Under the pieces are notes generated by a model, which saw nothing but the letters and a program-made list of their open reading frames with translations, was not told the DNA's origin and ran no database searches. This document shows positions 15,914 to 24,286 of a DNA stretch of 64,000 nt, piece by piece. Each line of letters opens with the position of its first letter. Positions within the stretch are counted from its first letter, which is position 1. Made by a program: the position numbers and the translations under genes. The stretch comes from Mucilaginibacter kameinonensis (lineage in GTDB: Bacteria; Bacteroidota; Bacteroidia; Sphingobacteriales; Sphingobacteriaceae): NCBI RefSeq assembly GCF_003675385.1, contig NZ_RCWZ01000003.1, positions 1,054,001-1,118,000 of the forward strand. Reading direction: 5' to 3'.

Positions 15914-16498
15914 TCAGAAATGCGGTTTACCTTTTGCCAGCTTACTTTTTATACGACTCAAATGCACTTTGCTTACTCCAAGATATGAGGCTATATAATG
16001 CTGGGGTACCCGCTGAACAATGTGCGGCCGCTCGCTCAAAAGTAGTTGATAACGCTGCTCAGGAGTATCGCGAATAATAGAAACAAACTCATTAATGTAG
16101 TGCATTTGCCGCCGGGCAGTCATTTGCAATATCATTTGGGCGAAGTCGGGCTCATGGCTCAACTCATCCATTAAACGAAGAACGTGTTGCTTAGGCAGCA
16201 GATAAATAACCGAAGGTTCGATAGTTTCGATGGTGAATGTGCTTGGCACATTATTTATAAAACTATCAAAAGAGCTTAACCCTTCATTCTCAAAGAAAAA
16301 CTGCACTGTTTTATCGTCTCCGTTATTATTGAAAAAAGTACGTACGCAACCCTTTTCAATAAAGATATAATGCTGAGATATTTTGCCTTCCTCAAGTAAA
16401 ACAGCTTTAGCCGGGGCCTCTACCCGTTTTTGAAATGGCAGGTATTTGTCCCAATAGGCATTTAACTTCGGAAATCTATCTTTAAAATGGAAAAACAT
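15914..16498 (-). CDS. Crp/Fnr family transcriptional regulator
   Basis: A 194-residue regulator. An N-terminal cyclic-nucleotide-binding-type beta-roll (about 20-125; AVLLEEGKISQHYIFIEKGC) is followed by a dimer helix and a C-terminal helix-turn-helix, VPQHYIASYLGVSKVHLSRI (about 169-188). There is no Fnr-type Cys cluster. Such regulators are common in Bacteroidota and often do not bind cAMP. It follows the gamma-glutamylcyclotransferase by 12 bases and precedes the quinone reductase, so all three are probably one transcript. Confidence 0.9.
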   Translation of the reverse strand: MFFHFKDRFPKLNAYWDKYLPFQKRVEAPAKAVLLEEGKISQHYIFIEKGCVRTFFNNNGDDKTVQFFFENEGLSSFDSFINNVPSTFTIETIEPSVIYLLPKQHVLRLMDELSHEPDFAQMILQMTARRQMHYINEFVSIIRDTPEQRYQLLLSERPHIVQRVPQHYIASYLGVSKVHLSRIKSKLAKGKPHF

Positions 16499-16510
16499 TT
16501 CGTTTAATGA

Positions 16511-16927
16511 TTATTTGGCGGCATTGTTTAAGTATTGCACATAATCGCCGCTGATTATCTGGCGATATGTGCTTACAGGCAAGTTGTAAAGATACATCCA
16601 GCAATTTTCGGCACCGTTAACAGTGAGAATATTAACCAGCTCTCTTGTATACTCCTGTGGATGGTCATAGGCCTCTCCTATTCCCTCGTAATCATCGATT
16701 ACTTTTAATATTGTTTGCGGCTCATCCATCATAAAAATACCGCCGTGGATAAAAAGAGCTTCTGCATTATTAATCACCGCACCAGGGTATTCCCCAATAT
16801 CATAAAGCCGACCGTTGACCTTACCTTTGTTTATAAATTTACAATGTTTATTCAGGTAATCTGCAAACTCGTTACCGGGCTGCAGCAATGTGCCGTAAAC
16901 AAATAAAAACCGATTTGTTATTTCCAT
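16511..16927 (-). CDS. gamma-glutamylcyclotransferase-like (AIG2/GGCT fold) protein
   Basis: A 138-residue protein with the GGCT signature FVYGTLLQPGNEF at the N-terminus and FMMDEPQTILKVIDDYEGIG, whose acidic residue occupies the catalytic Glu region. The family releases 5-oxoproline from gamma-glutamyl peptides or amines. It is divergent from a glutamine-synthetase-like ligase (start to start 118 bases), which may make a gamma-glutamyl compound that this enzyme opens. That link is inference from position. A TACCTTTG box lies 14 bases before its ATG. Confidence 0.82.
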   Translation of the reverse strand: MEITNRFLFVYGTLLQPGNEFADYLNKHCKFINKGKVNGRLYDIGEYPGAVINNAEALFIHGGIFMMDEPQTILKVIDDYEGIGEAYDHPQEYTRELVNILTVNGAENCWMYLYNLPVSTYRQIISGDYVQYLNNAAK

Positions 16928-16941
16928 ATAAATAGCTCAAA

Positions 16942-16949
16942 CAAAGGTA
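16942..16949 (-). promoter_or_regulatory. -7 box (TACCTTTG) before the GGCT-like gene
   Basis: An exact TAnnTTTG match lies in the 118-base divergent region, 14 bases before the ATG at 16927. Confidence 0.45.
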
Positions 16950-17045
16950 AAAGCAATTGCGTATTAAACGCGTAAAGGCTATTTTTTTATAGTTTAAGCC
17001 ATAATAGCTATCTTGCCATACCTTAACCGGCCATACTTTTACACC

Positions 17046-18404
17046 ATGAACGCAGAACAGATCAAAGCATATATTGAACAGAATAACATCCAGAAAATAA
17101 AATTCGCCTTTGCCGATATCGATGGCATTTTGCGGGGTAAGGTGATCCACCCTAAAAAGTTTATTGATGGGTTACAAAGCGGTTACGGTTTTTGCGATGT
17201 TGTTTTTGGTTGGGACAGCAACGATGTTTGCTATGATAATGTACAGCTAACCGGCTGGCAAAGCGGGTACCCCGATAAACTTTGCCGCATTGATCTTTCA
17301 ACGCTTCGTAATGTGCCGTGGCAGGATGATATTCCGTTTTTTTTAGCCGATTTCAGCAAACCTGATGGTGATGATCTGCCGGCATGCCCGCGCAGCTTGC
17401 TCAAACACATCAAGAAGCAATGTAACGACATGGGTTACCACGCCGAGTTTGCACAGGAGTTTGAATGGTTTAATTTTAAAGAGACGCCGCAAACCCTTGC
17501 CGACAAAAAATTCACCAACATTGAACCACTTACACCGGGCATGTTTGGCTACTCAATACTGCGCACGTCAGAAAACAGCGATTTTTACTACGACCTGTTT
17601 AACCTGCTTACCAAATTCAATATCCCGATAGAAGGTCTGCATACCGAAACCGGTCCAGGGGTATACGAAGCTGCTATATTGCATGATGAGGTTTTAGCTG
17701 CAGCTGATAAGGCTACCCTATTTAAAACCGCAGTTAAGGAGATTGCCTATAAACACGGCATTATGGCATCATTTATGGCTAAATGGACAGAAACCCTGCC
17801 AGGCTGCAGCGGTCACATCCATCAAAGCCTGTGGACCAGCGACCAGTCAAAAAACTTGTTTTACGATGCCAATGATGTAAACAAAATGAGCGACCTGCAT
17901 AAGCATTACCTCGCAGGTCAGCTTTATTGCATGCCCCATTTATTGCCCATGTACGCGCCAACCATTAACAGCTACAAACGCCTTGTAGAAGGTGCCTGGG
18001 CCCCAACTACCATTACATGGGGCGTTGAAAACCGTACCACAGCCATCCGGATCATTAACACCACCGAAAACTATACCCGCCTGGAAACCCGCATCCCGGG
18101 ATCGGATACTAACCCATACCTGGCTATGGCCGCGGCGCTGGCCTCAGGCCTGTATGGTATTAAAAACAAGCTCGAACTAAATATTGAGCCAACTGTAGGT
18201 AACGGCTACCAGGATAAACGCAATGGTGTACTTTGGCCTAACCTTCACGCGGCCGCAACAGCCATGCAAAACTCTGATATTGCCAAAGAACTTTTCGGCG
18301 AAGGCTTTGTTGACCACTTTACCCAAACCCGCCTGTGGGAATACCGCCAGTTTGCCAAAAGCGTAACTGATTGGGAATTGAAGAGGTATTTTGAGATTAT
18401 CTGA
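17046..18404 (+). CDS. glutamine-synthetase-family ligase (GlnA/PuuA-like)
   Basis: A 452-residue GS-fold protein from ATG 17046; the upstream TTG at 17013 is less likely. It has the GS motifs FAQEFEWFNF (metal-binding Glu), GPGVYEAAILHDE, GCSGHIHQSLW (HxH region), and ENRTTAIRIINTTENYTRLE. The N-terminus (KIKFAFADIDGILRGKVI) is like gamma-glutamylpolyamine and gamma-glutamylamide synthetases rather than true GSI. The real GS is probably the type II gene 3 kb upstream. So this enzyme probably joins glutamate to an amine. Its divergent neighbour is GGCT-like. Confidence 0.85.
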   Translation: MNAEQIKAYIEQNNIQKIKFAFADIDGILRGKVIHPKKFIDGLQSGYGFCDVVFGWDSNDVCYDNVQLTGWQSGYPDKLCRIDLSTLRNVPWQDDIPFFLADFSKPDGDDLPACPRSLLKHIKKQCNDMGYHAEFAQEFEWFNFKETPQTLADKKFTNIEPLTPGMFGYSILRTSENSDFYYDLFNLLTKFNIPIEGLHTETGPGVYEAAILHDEVLAAADKATLFKTAVKEIAYKHGIMASFMAKWTETLPGCSGHIHQSLWTSDQSKNLFYDANDVNKMSDLHKHYLAGQLYCMPHLLPMYAPTINSYKRLVEGAWAPTTITWGVENRTTAIRIINTTENYTRLETRIPGSDTNPYLAMAAALASGLYGIKNKLELNIEPTVGNGYQDKRNGVLWPNLHAAATAMQNSDIAKELFGEGFVDHFTQTRLWEYRQFAKSVTDWELKRYFEII

Positions 18405-18418
18405 CTTCTCTTCTTCAT

Positions 18419-18498
18419 GTCATTGCGAGGAACGAAGCAATCGCACGGGAGCAAAGCGGCCCTGTATAGCATGCGATTGCTTCGTACCTCGCAATGAC
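18419..18498. repeat. palindromic element copy 3
   Basis: About 80 bases from GTCATTGCGAGGAACGAAGC to GATTGCTTCGTACCTCGCAATGAC. It lies between two plus-strand genes. The inner CCCTGTATAGCATGCGATTG segment is shared with copy 4. Confidence 0.85.
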
Positions 18499-18578
18499 GC
18501 TTTTAATTGTATAGTCCTCAACAAACAAATTATAATATATTTGTACCCTTAATTATAAACCGAATGCTGCCATTGGCG

Positions 18579-18586
18579 TAACTTTG
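18579..18586 (+). promoter_or_regulatory. -7 box (TAACTTTG) before the phosphotransferase gene
   Basis: An exact TAnnTTTG lies 17 bases before ATG 18604. A second box, TATATTTG, is at 18536-18543. Confidence 0.4.
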
Positions 18587-18603
18587 CCGGCAGATATATA
18601 CAA

Positions 18604-19641
18604 ATGGACTATTCTTTTATTATCCGCAAGGCCTGGGAGGGGTATGATGCGTCAAAAACTATCCGCGATATTGAAGATATCAGTGCCATGGTTTCAACCA
18701 ATCATGTGTACCGTATTACGTTCGACGACGACGATATAATCATAGCCAAACTATCATACTTTGGCATATTTGAGCACTTTAAAGAGGATCACCGCATTAT
18801 CCAGACGCTGGCTATTAACCTGCTTTACCCGTTTGAGAATTTCCTGGCCCGTTCTTTACAGAAAAATAACCGCGTTTATATTTATCATCATAAACATGGT
18901 AAAACCGACGCCTGGGTGGTATTTTATAATCCTACACGCATATTACAGCGTCTTCCGCGCCGGTTGGAGGAAAATCATATTAAAAAACTTGGTCAACAGG
19001 TGGGTAAATTCCACAAGGCCTGTTCAAGGGTTAAAAATGTATTGCCTAAATCGTCAAAAACTTTACGTACCGATATTTCGGCCTTATTACAGCAAATTGA
19101 GGCTGATCCTAAGCAGTTTGGCACTGGCATGCAGGCCGATTTCCTGAAATACCATTGCGAAACTTTCCTGAAGAACCGCTCTAAATACAACATGAGTTCG
19201 TTTGAGATCATCCCGGTATTTATTGATTGGAACATTGGCAATTTTTCGGTGACGCCAAACCTTGAACTGTACTCGCGCTGGGATTATGACTGGTTCAGGA
19301 TGAGTTACCGTTTACTTGATTTTTATTTCTTCAGCCGTGTAGTATCTGATATTGGCGACCGTACTGTGTTCAGTTATGTGATCAACACCATGATAGAAGA
19401 CCGTTTCATCATGTTTTTAAAGGAATATCATAAAGTAAACCCGCTAACCGCCGACGAGATAAGATTTTTAAAAGAAGCTTATCGCTTTTTTATTCTGAAT
19501 TATGTAATTAAGGATGGCAAGCACTTTTTTAACGAACAATACGCCAAAAAACTACAGGCTGAAGCATTTGATATCTATTTACCATCGGTAGACAGGGATT
19601 TCGATGCCGAAAAAATCATTGAGGCTTTAAAATTAAAATAG
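18604..19641 (+). CDS. aminoglycoside-phosphotransferase-like kinase
   Basis: A 345-residue protein with the protein-kinase-like fold of the APH/choline-kinase superfamily. Visible are a small N-lobe (HVYRITFDDDDIIIAKLSYF, with the ATP Lys), a Brenner-type catalytic motif changed to FIDWNIGNFSV (Asp and Asn kept, His lost), and a downstream SRWDYDWFRMSYRLLDFYFF with the metal Asp. The substrate is unknown. The next gene, 52 bases on, is a HAD-IIA phosphatase, so the two may act on the same phosphorylated metabolite in opposite directions; this is inference. Confidence 0.72.
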   Translation: MDYSFIIRKAWEGYDASKTIRDIEDISAMVSTNHVYRITFDDDDIIIAKLSYFGIFEHFKEDHRIIQTLAINLLYPFENFLARSLQKNNRVYIYHHKHGKTDAWVVFYNPTRILQRLPRRLEENHIKKLGQQVGKFHKACSRVKNVLPKSSKTLRTDISALLQQIEADPKQFGTGMQADFLKYHCETFLKNRSKYNMSSFEIIPVFIDWNIGNFSVTPNLELYSRWDYDWFRMSYRLLDFYFFSRVVSDIGDRTVFSYVINTMIEDRFIMFLKEYHKVNPLTADEIRFLKEAYRFFILNYVIKDGKHFFNEQYAKKLQAEAFDIYLPSVDRDFDAEKIIEALKLK

Positions 19642-19693
19642 GTTAGCTATCTTTCGGGCTCATTTTATTGCAGAACCCTAAAAACAGACAAGC

Positions 19694-20563
19694 ATGACCA
19701 GAATAGACAACTTTAAATCCATAATTGATAAATACGAAGTTGTTTTTTTTGATGCTTTTGGGGTTCTGAAAAATTATGGTGGCCTGCTTCCGGGTATTGA
19801 AAACACTTTTGCTTATTTACAGGAGCAAGGCAAGGAGTACTACATTGTAACCAACGATGCCTCAAGAAGCCCGGTACAACTGGCCGAATCCTATACAAAA
19901 AAAGGACTGATGGCCATAACTCCTGATAGGATCATCTCGTCGGGAATGCTTACCAAAGAGTATCTTGACCTGAAGGTAAATGATGGCATTGTGGCTTACC
20001 TTGGCACGCCCGATTCTGCCCATTATATTGATAGCTCCGGCCTGCATACACTACCGATCAGCGAAGTGAATGAAAGCAATATCGATAGGGTTAACGCGCT
20101 GGTATTTTTAGATGACGAGGGCTTTGACTGGGGCCGCGACCTGAACAAATCGGTTAACCTAATGCGTAAGCGCACCATTCCGGCTATTGTGGCCAATACC
20201 GATCAGGCCTATCCCTTAACCAAGCATGATGTATCTATAGCTATTGGCGGTTTGGCCAGCATGATTGAAAAAATTGTAGGCAAAGCATTTATCCGCTTCG
20301 GCAAACCCGATTCGCAAATGTTCATGTTTGCTTATGACCTGCTTCGCGAGCGCCGCGCTATCAGTAAAAAGGATATTGTAATGGTTGGCGATACCCTGCA
20401 AACTGATATCCTGGGTGGTAATAAATTTGGTTTGGATACCGTATTGGTACTATCTGGCAACACCCAGGCCAAAGACGCCGAAAACCGCATTACCTCAACC
20501 GGCATTGTACCAACCTACATCTGCGACTCGGCAGTGGTTGAGCTTGGCGGGTTTGCGTTTTAG
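19694..20563 (+). CDS. HAD-IIA family phosphatase (NagD-like)
   Basis: A 289-residue HAD hydrolase. Motif I is FFDAFGVLKNYGG (nucleophile Asp20; the usual second Asp is Phe22), motif II is YIVTNDASRSP, and motifs III/IV are RFGKPDSQMF and DIVMVGDTLQTDILGG. The cap type and length fit the NagD/p-nitrophenylphosphatase group. Loss of the second motif-I Asp occurs in some HAD-IIA subgroups and may change the reaction. It follows a phosphotransferase on the same strand by 52 bases. Confidence 0.85.
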   Translation: MTRIDNFKSIIDKYEVVFFDAFGVLKNYGGLLPGIENTFAYLQEQGKEYYIVTNDASRSPVQLAESYTKKGLMAITPDRIISSGMLTKEYLDLKVNDGIVAYLGTPDSAHYIDSSGLHTLPISEVNESNIDRVNALVFLDDEGFDWGRDLNKSVNLMRKRTIPAIVANTDQAYPLTKHDVSIAIGGLASMIEKIVGKAFIRFGKPDSQMFMFAYDLLRERRAISKKDIVMVGDTLQTDILGGNKFGLDTVLVLSGNTQAKDAENRITSTGIVPTYICDSAVVELGGFAF

Positions 20564-20596
20564 ACTAATAAACCATGACGGGCATGCCTCACTCCC

Positions 20597-20680
20597 ATGT
20601 CATTGCGAGGGCAATCGCACAGAAGCTTAGTCGCCCTGTATAGCATGCGATTGCTTCGTCGTTCCTCCTCGCAATGACAT
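20597..20680. repeat. palindromic element copy 4
   Basis: Runs from ATGTCATTGCGAGG to CCTCGCAATGACAT (perfect 14-bp ends), 84 bases in all. The left arm is shortened relative to copy 3. It lies between two plus-strand genes upstream of galT. Confidence 0.85.
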
Positions 20681-20858
20681 AAAGTCCTCCCCCCTTCCTT
20701 TTTCTACAAATCCTATCAATCTTTCTACTTTGTCTATTTATTTCAAAAAAGCTATTTTAAATGTATGGTTTACATTTATTTTTACCAACTTTGAAATCGC
20801 TAAGGTATAACTGTCTACCTTACATGTATTAAGCCAATTATTACCTGATTTTAAACTA

Positions 20859-21911
20859 ATGGACACTAATTTTGATCTGAAAGAGCATCCTCACAGTAGG
20901 TTAAACATTTTAACGGGCGACTGGATCCTGGTATCGCCGCATCGTACAAAACGCCCATGGCAAGGCAAGGTTGAGGCCACACAAGCCGATGACCGCCCGC
21001 AATATGATCCGGCCTGTTACCTGTGCCCTACCAACAAACGCGCCGATGGAAGTGAAAACCCTGACTACAAAGGCAGCTTTGTTTTCACCAATGATTATTC
21101 ATCGCTCTTGCTGAATACGCCTGATGGTGGTTTAAATGAAGATGAACTATTAGTTGCAAACAGCCAGAAAGGTATTTGCCGGGTGATCAGCTTTTCGCCA
21201 CGTCATGACCTTACCCTGCCACAGATGACCACCAAGGAGATCAGCAAAGTGGTTGATGTATGGCAGTCGGAATTTGAAGACCTTGCCTCTTATCCATGGA
21301 TTAAACACATCCAGATCTTTGAAAACAAAGGCGATATCATGGGTTGCAGTAACCCGCATCCGCACGGGCAAATCTGGGCACAAAACAGCCTTCCGGTTGA
21401 AGTAGCTAAGGAAACCCAGCAGCAAAAGCTTCATTTTGAGCAAAAAGGCACAAGCTTGTTGGCCGATTACCTCGCACTTGAACTAAAAAAACAAGACCGC
21501 ATCGTTTTTGAAAACGATCATTTTGTGGTGTTAGTACCGTTTTGGGCAGTTTGGCCATACGAAACCATGATCATCAGCAAAAGGCACGTAACCAGCATTC
21601 TTTACTTTACAGAAGAAGAAAAACACGCCCTTGCCGATGCTATCAGGAGATTGACCATCAGGTATGATAACATGTTTGAAACTTCGTTCCCTTATTCGGC
21701 AGGTATGCACCAATCGCCGGTTAATTCGGGCGAGCATCCTTACTGGCACTGGCATATGCATTTTTATCCGCCGCTGTTGCGTTCGGCTACAGTTAAAAAA
21801 TTCATGGTGGGCTATGAAATGCTGGCAAACCCGCAGCGCGACATTACCGCCGAATTTGCAGCCGAAAAGCTACGTGGTTTAAGTGAGGTACATTATAAAG
21901 AAAGGGGATAA
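20859..21911 (+). CDS. galT: galactose-1-phosphate uridylyltransferase GalT
   Basis: A 350-residue GalT of the Leloir pathway (UDP-glucose plus Gal-1-P to UDP-Gal plus Glc-1-P). The zinc-site CYLCP is at residues 53-57, the catalytic SNPHPHGQIW at about 164-173 (His169 would carry UMP), and a second HIT-type site is PYWHWHMHFYPP. It is followed by galM on the same strand, 43 bases on. No galK or galE is seen in the window. Confidence 0.95.
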   Translation: MDTNFDLKEHPHSRLNILTGDWILVSPHRTKRPWQGKVEATQADDRPQYDPACYLCPTNKRADGSENPDYKGSFVFTNDYSSLLLNTPDGGLNEDELLVANSQKGICRVISFSPRHDLTLPQMTTKEISKVVDVWQSEFEDLASYPWIKHIQIFENKGDIMGCSNPHPHGQIWAQNSLPVEVAKETQQQKLHFEQKGTSLLADYLALELKKQDRIVFENDHFVVLVPFWAVWPYETMIISKRHVTSILYFTEEEKHALADAIRRLTIRYDNMFETSFPYSAGMHQSPVNSGEHPYWHWHMHFYPPLLRSATVKKFMVGYEMLANPQRDITAEFAAEKLRGLSEVHYKERG

Positions 21912-21954
21912 TGAAAAAACGCTATTTTTAAACCAAACTATAAACAAGCCATTT

Positions 21955-23121
21955 ATGAGAAACTTAATTAAAGGTATTTCTTTAACAATTTTACCCGCCT
22001 GTAGCCTATATTTGGCTGCTTGTAATCAAACTTCAACCTCACAGAAAAACACTACTATGGCGGATAGCACCAAAACTACTGCATCGGCATTCGAAAAAAC
22101 AATCGATGGAAAACAGACTCATCTGTTCACCCTTAAAAACAAAAACGGCTTAACTGCTACCATCACCAATTATGGCGGCAGGGTGGTAAGCCTGTCGGTG
22201 CCTGACAAAAACGGTAAGCTAACCGACGTTGTTTTGGGCTTTGATGATGTAGAAGGTTTTGAAAAATCAACCGAACGTTATTATGGTGCTACTATTGGTC
22301 GCTACGGTAACCGTATTGCCAAAGGTCATTTTAAAATTGATGGCAAAGATTACCAGTCGTCAATAAACAATACGCCAAACACGCTGCACGGTGGTAAACA
22401 TGGTTTCCAGGAAGTGGTTTGGGATGGTAAAATGATTGATTCGTCAACCGTGGAGCTTACCTATCTTTCAAAAGATATGGAAGAAGGTTTCCCTGGTAAC
22501 CTCAATGTTAAAGTTACTTACAGCCTTACAGATGATAACTCATTTAAATGCCAGTACGAGGCTACAACTGATAAAAAAACAGTTGTTAACCTTACAAACC
22601 ACGCGTTTTTTAACTTAAATGGCGAAGGTAGCGGTACTATTCTTGATCACGTAGTGCAGATAGATGCAGATAACTATTTACCGGTTGACGCAGGCCTGAT
22701 CCCTACCGGAAAACCTGAAAAAGTTGTAGGTACTCCGTTTGATTTCACCAAGCCCGAAACTATTGGCAAACGCATTAATGAGGATAACGCCCAATTAAAA
22801 AATGGCAAAGGTTATGATCATAACTTCGTGTTAAACAAACATGATCTGAGCACGCCAATCGCTACAGTTATTGGCGATAAAAGCGGTATCAAGATGGAAG
22901 TATTTACCGAGGAGCCGGGCTTACAATTTTACAGCGGTAACTTTATGCAGGCTAAAAACGTGATGAAACGTGGTATCAAAGATGAGTACCGTACATCATT
23001 CGCTATGGAAACTCAGCATTTTCCTGATTCACCAAATCAACCACAGTTCCCCTCTACTGAATTGAAACCGGGCGATACTTATAAAACACAATCGCTTTAT
23101 AAATTTTCGGTTGTAAAATAA
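21955..23121 (+). CDS. galM: aldose 1-epimerase GalM, lipoprotein form
   Basis: Interconverts alpha and beta anomers of galactose or glucose. It has 388 residues from ATG 21955; the longer frame from 21883 overlaps galT and lacks a good signal. The N-terminus ends in a lipobox (SLYLAAC), so it is probably a periplasmic or outer-membrane lipoprotein, as is common in Bacteroidota. Family motifs are TNYGGRVVSLSVPD, GRYGNRIAKGHF, NTPNTLHGG and AMETQHFPDSPNQP. It is the last gene of the galT-galM unit. Confidence 0.93.
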   Translation: MRNLIKGISLTILPACSLYLAACNQTSTSQKNTTMADSTKTTASAFEKTIDGKQTHLFTLKNKNGLTATITNYGGRVVSLSVPDKNGKLTDVVLGFDDVEGFEKSTERYYGATIGRYGNRIAKGHFKIDGKDYQSSINNTPNTLHGGKHGFQEVVWDGKMIDSSTVELTYLSKDMEEGFPGNLNVKVTYSLTDDNSFKCQYEATTDKKTVVNLTNHAFFNLNGEGSGTILDHVVQIDADNYLPVDAGLIPTGKPEKVVGTPFDFTKPETIGKRINEDNAQLKNGKGYDHNFVLNKHDLSTPIATVIGDKSGIKMEVFTEEPGLQFYSGNFMQAKNVMKRGIKDEYRTSFAMETQHFPDSPNQPQFPSTELKPGDTYKTQSLYKFSVVK

Positions 23122-23140
23122 TTGAATGCTTTTAATAAAG

Positions 23141-23169
23141 AAGTCCTGCCCAAACGGCGGGACTTTTTG
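23141..23169 (+). terminator. intrinsic terminator after galM
   Basis: The stem AAGTCCTGCC / GGCGGGACTT (one mismatch) is followed by TTTTTGTTTT. Confidence 0.8.
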
Positions 23170-23278
23170 TTTTATGTAAATATGATGTGTTTGTTAAGCA
23201 GATTTAAAACAAACCTAAACTTTTTAAGGTTAAAAGGTTAATTAATAACAATCTGTTTACCTATCTATAAAAAACATC

Positions 23279-23764
23279 ATGAGTGACAATTCAACCCAAC
23301 CAGAAGAAAAAGGATTTTTCGAGAAGGTTAAAGAAACAATTGAAAGCCTTTGGGAAGGCACAAAAGACACAGCCGAAGACGTAAAAGAAGCAGCCGAAGA
23401 AAAAATAGAAGATATAAAAGAAAAAGTAACCGCTAAAAAAGCCACTACTGCCAAAAAAGTAGCAACGGCGAAAACAGCAGCAACAAAAAAAGCTGAAGCG
23501 GTAACAGCCAAGGCCAAAACAACGGCTTCGGAAGTAAAGGCTAAAGCAGAAACCAAAGCTAAAGCCATTACCACCAAAGTAAAGGACGAAGCAGCAGCTG
23601 CCAAAAAAGAAGTTGCTGATGTTAAGGCTAAAGCAGCAACCAAAGCTAAAGCCATTACCACAAAAGCCAAAACCGAAGCTACAGAGGCTAAAAAAGCCGT
23701 AGCGGCAAAAACTGCCAAAGCAGCTACTTCAGTTAAGAAGAAAGCTGCAGCAGCGGCCAAGTAA
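23279..23764 (+). CDS. Lys/Ala-rich histone-H1-like protein
   Basis: A 161-residue, low-complexity protein. The first 50 residues are acidic and amphipathic (MSDNSTQPEEKGFFEKVKET). The rest is Ala/Lys/Thr repeats with near-identical blocks KAKAITTK at about residues 98 and 125, encoded by an 81-base spaced direct repeat. The tail KKKAAAAAK recalls histone-H1-like Hc1/AlgP proteins, which bind DNA. The acidic head also resembles YtxH/LEA-like stress proteins. The long opposite ORF (23257-23760) is a codon-pattern shadow. Function is not proven. Confidence 0.75.
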   Translation: MSDNSTQPEEKGFFEKVKETIESLWEGTKDTAEDVKEAAEEKIEDIKEKVTAKKATTAKKVATAKTAATKKAEAVTAKAKTTASEVKAKAETKAKAITTKVKDEAAAAKKEVADVKAKAATKAKAITTKAKTEATEAKKAVAAKTAKAATSVKKKAAAAAK

Positions 23765-23779
23765 CATTACCCATTTCCA

Positions 23780-23810
23780 GACTTACGAAGTTTCAGAAAC
23801 TTCGTAAGTC
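23780..23810. repeat. perfect palindrome after the H1-like gene
   Basis: GACTTACGAAGTTT, then CAG, then AAACTTCGTAAGTC: a 14-bp perfect stem with a 3-base loop. It is not followed by a T-tract, so it is more likely a dispersed palindromic repeat than a classic terminator. Confidence 0.7.
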
Positions 23811-23875
23811 TTCCTCTCTCCTATCCTCAGCTCCTCCTGTCAAGCAAACAATTTCGAAAAATAATTAAAACTGCT

Positions 23876-23912
23876 ATTGACAACAATTTAATTAATCGTA
23901 ATATTGCAATAT
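23876..23912 (+). promoter_or_regulatory. arsR promoter with overlapping ArsR operator
   Basis: ATTG (23876-23879), a 19-base spacer and TAATATTG (23899-23906) fit the Bacteroidota -33/-7 pattern with one mismatch in each box. The near-palindrome ATCGTAATATTGCAATAT (23895-23912) covers the -7 box. It recurs before arsM, so it is the likely ArsR site. Confidence 0.6.
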
Positions 23913-23916
23913 AATT

Positions 23917-24246
23917 ATGGGCATTACTAAAACAGAAATATTTACCGACGAGCAGAATAAACTGGCGCTACAACTTAAGGCTATTGCCCACCCTGCCCGC
24001 ATTGCTACCCTTCAGCTCATAATAGAAGCGAAGGCGTGTATTTGTGGTGATCTGTCGGCCGAGTTAGGCTTGGCGCAGCCCACGGTATCCCAGCACCTTA
24101 AAGAGTTAAAAAATGCAGGTCTAATTCAAGGCACTATTGAAGGTGTAAGCGTTTGCTATTGCATTGAACCTGAAGCCTGGAAAAACCTGAATAATGAACT
24201 AAACAAATTGTTCTCATCTTACAAAGGCATCAATAGCTGCTGTTAA
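23917..24246 (+). CDS. arsR: ArsR-family arsenic-responsive repressor
   Basis: A 109-residue winged-helix repressor. The metal site sits in EAKACICGDLSAEL (Cys pair, as in ELCVCDL of known ArsR proteins), and the recognition helix is AQPTVSQHLKELKNAGLI (about 61-78). The C-terminus carries another Cys pair (INSCC). It should leave DNA when As(III)/Sb(III) binds. It heads the arsR-arsM-arsC-acr3 cluster, and its own start is 5 bases after a predicted operator. Confidence 0.92.
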   Translation: MGITKTEIFTDEQNKLALQLKAIAHPARIATLQLIIEAKACICGDLSAELGLAQPTVSQHLKELKNAGLIQGTIEGVSVCYCIEPEAWKNLNNELNKLFSSYKGINSCC

Positions 24247-24264
24247 AATTTTTTGATTATATCA

Positions 24265-24282
24265 ATCGCAATATTGCAATAA
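24265..24282 (+). promoter_or_regulatory. second ArsR-type operator before arsM
   Basis: ATCGCAATATTGCAATAA differs from the arsR-upstream site at only a few positions and is nearly palindromic. It lies 4 bases before the arsM ATG. Confidence 0.55.
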
Positions 24283-24286
24283 ACAA

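Noticed and set aside
20564..23121. A complete Leloir operon with galK
   Set aside because: Only galT and galM are present; the flanking genes are a HAD phosphatase and an H1-like protein.
23257..23760. 167-residue ORF on the minus strand opposite the H1-like gene
   Set aside because: It is a mirror of the Ala/Lys codon pattern (AAA, GCN read in reverse give Phe/Ala/Val runs); the plus-strand gene has a better start and the family-like composition.
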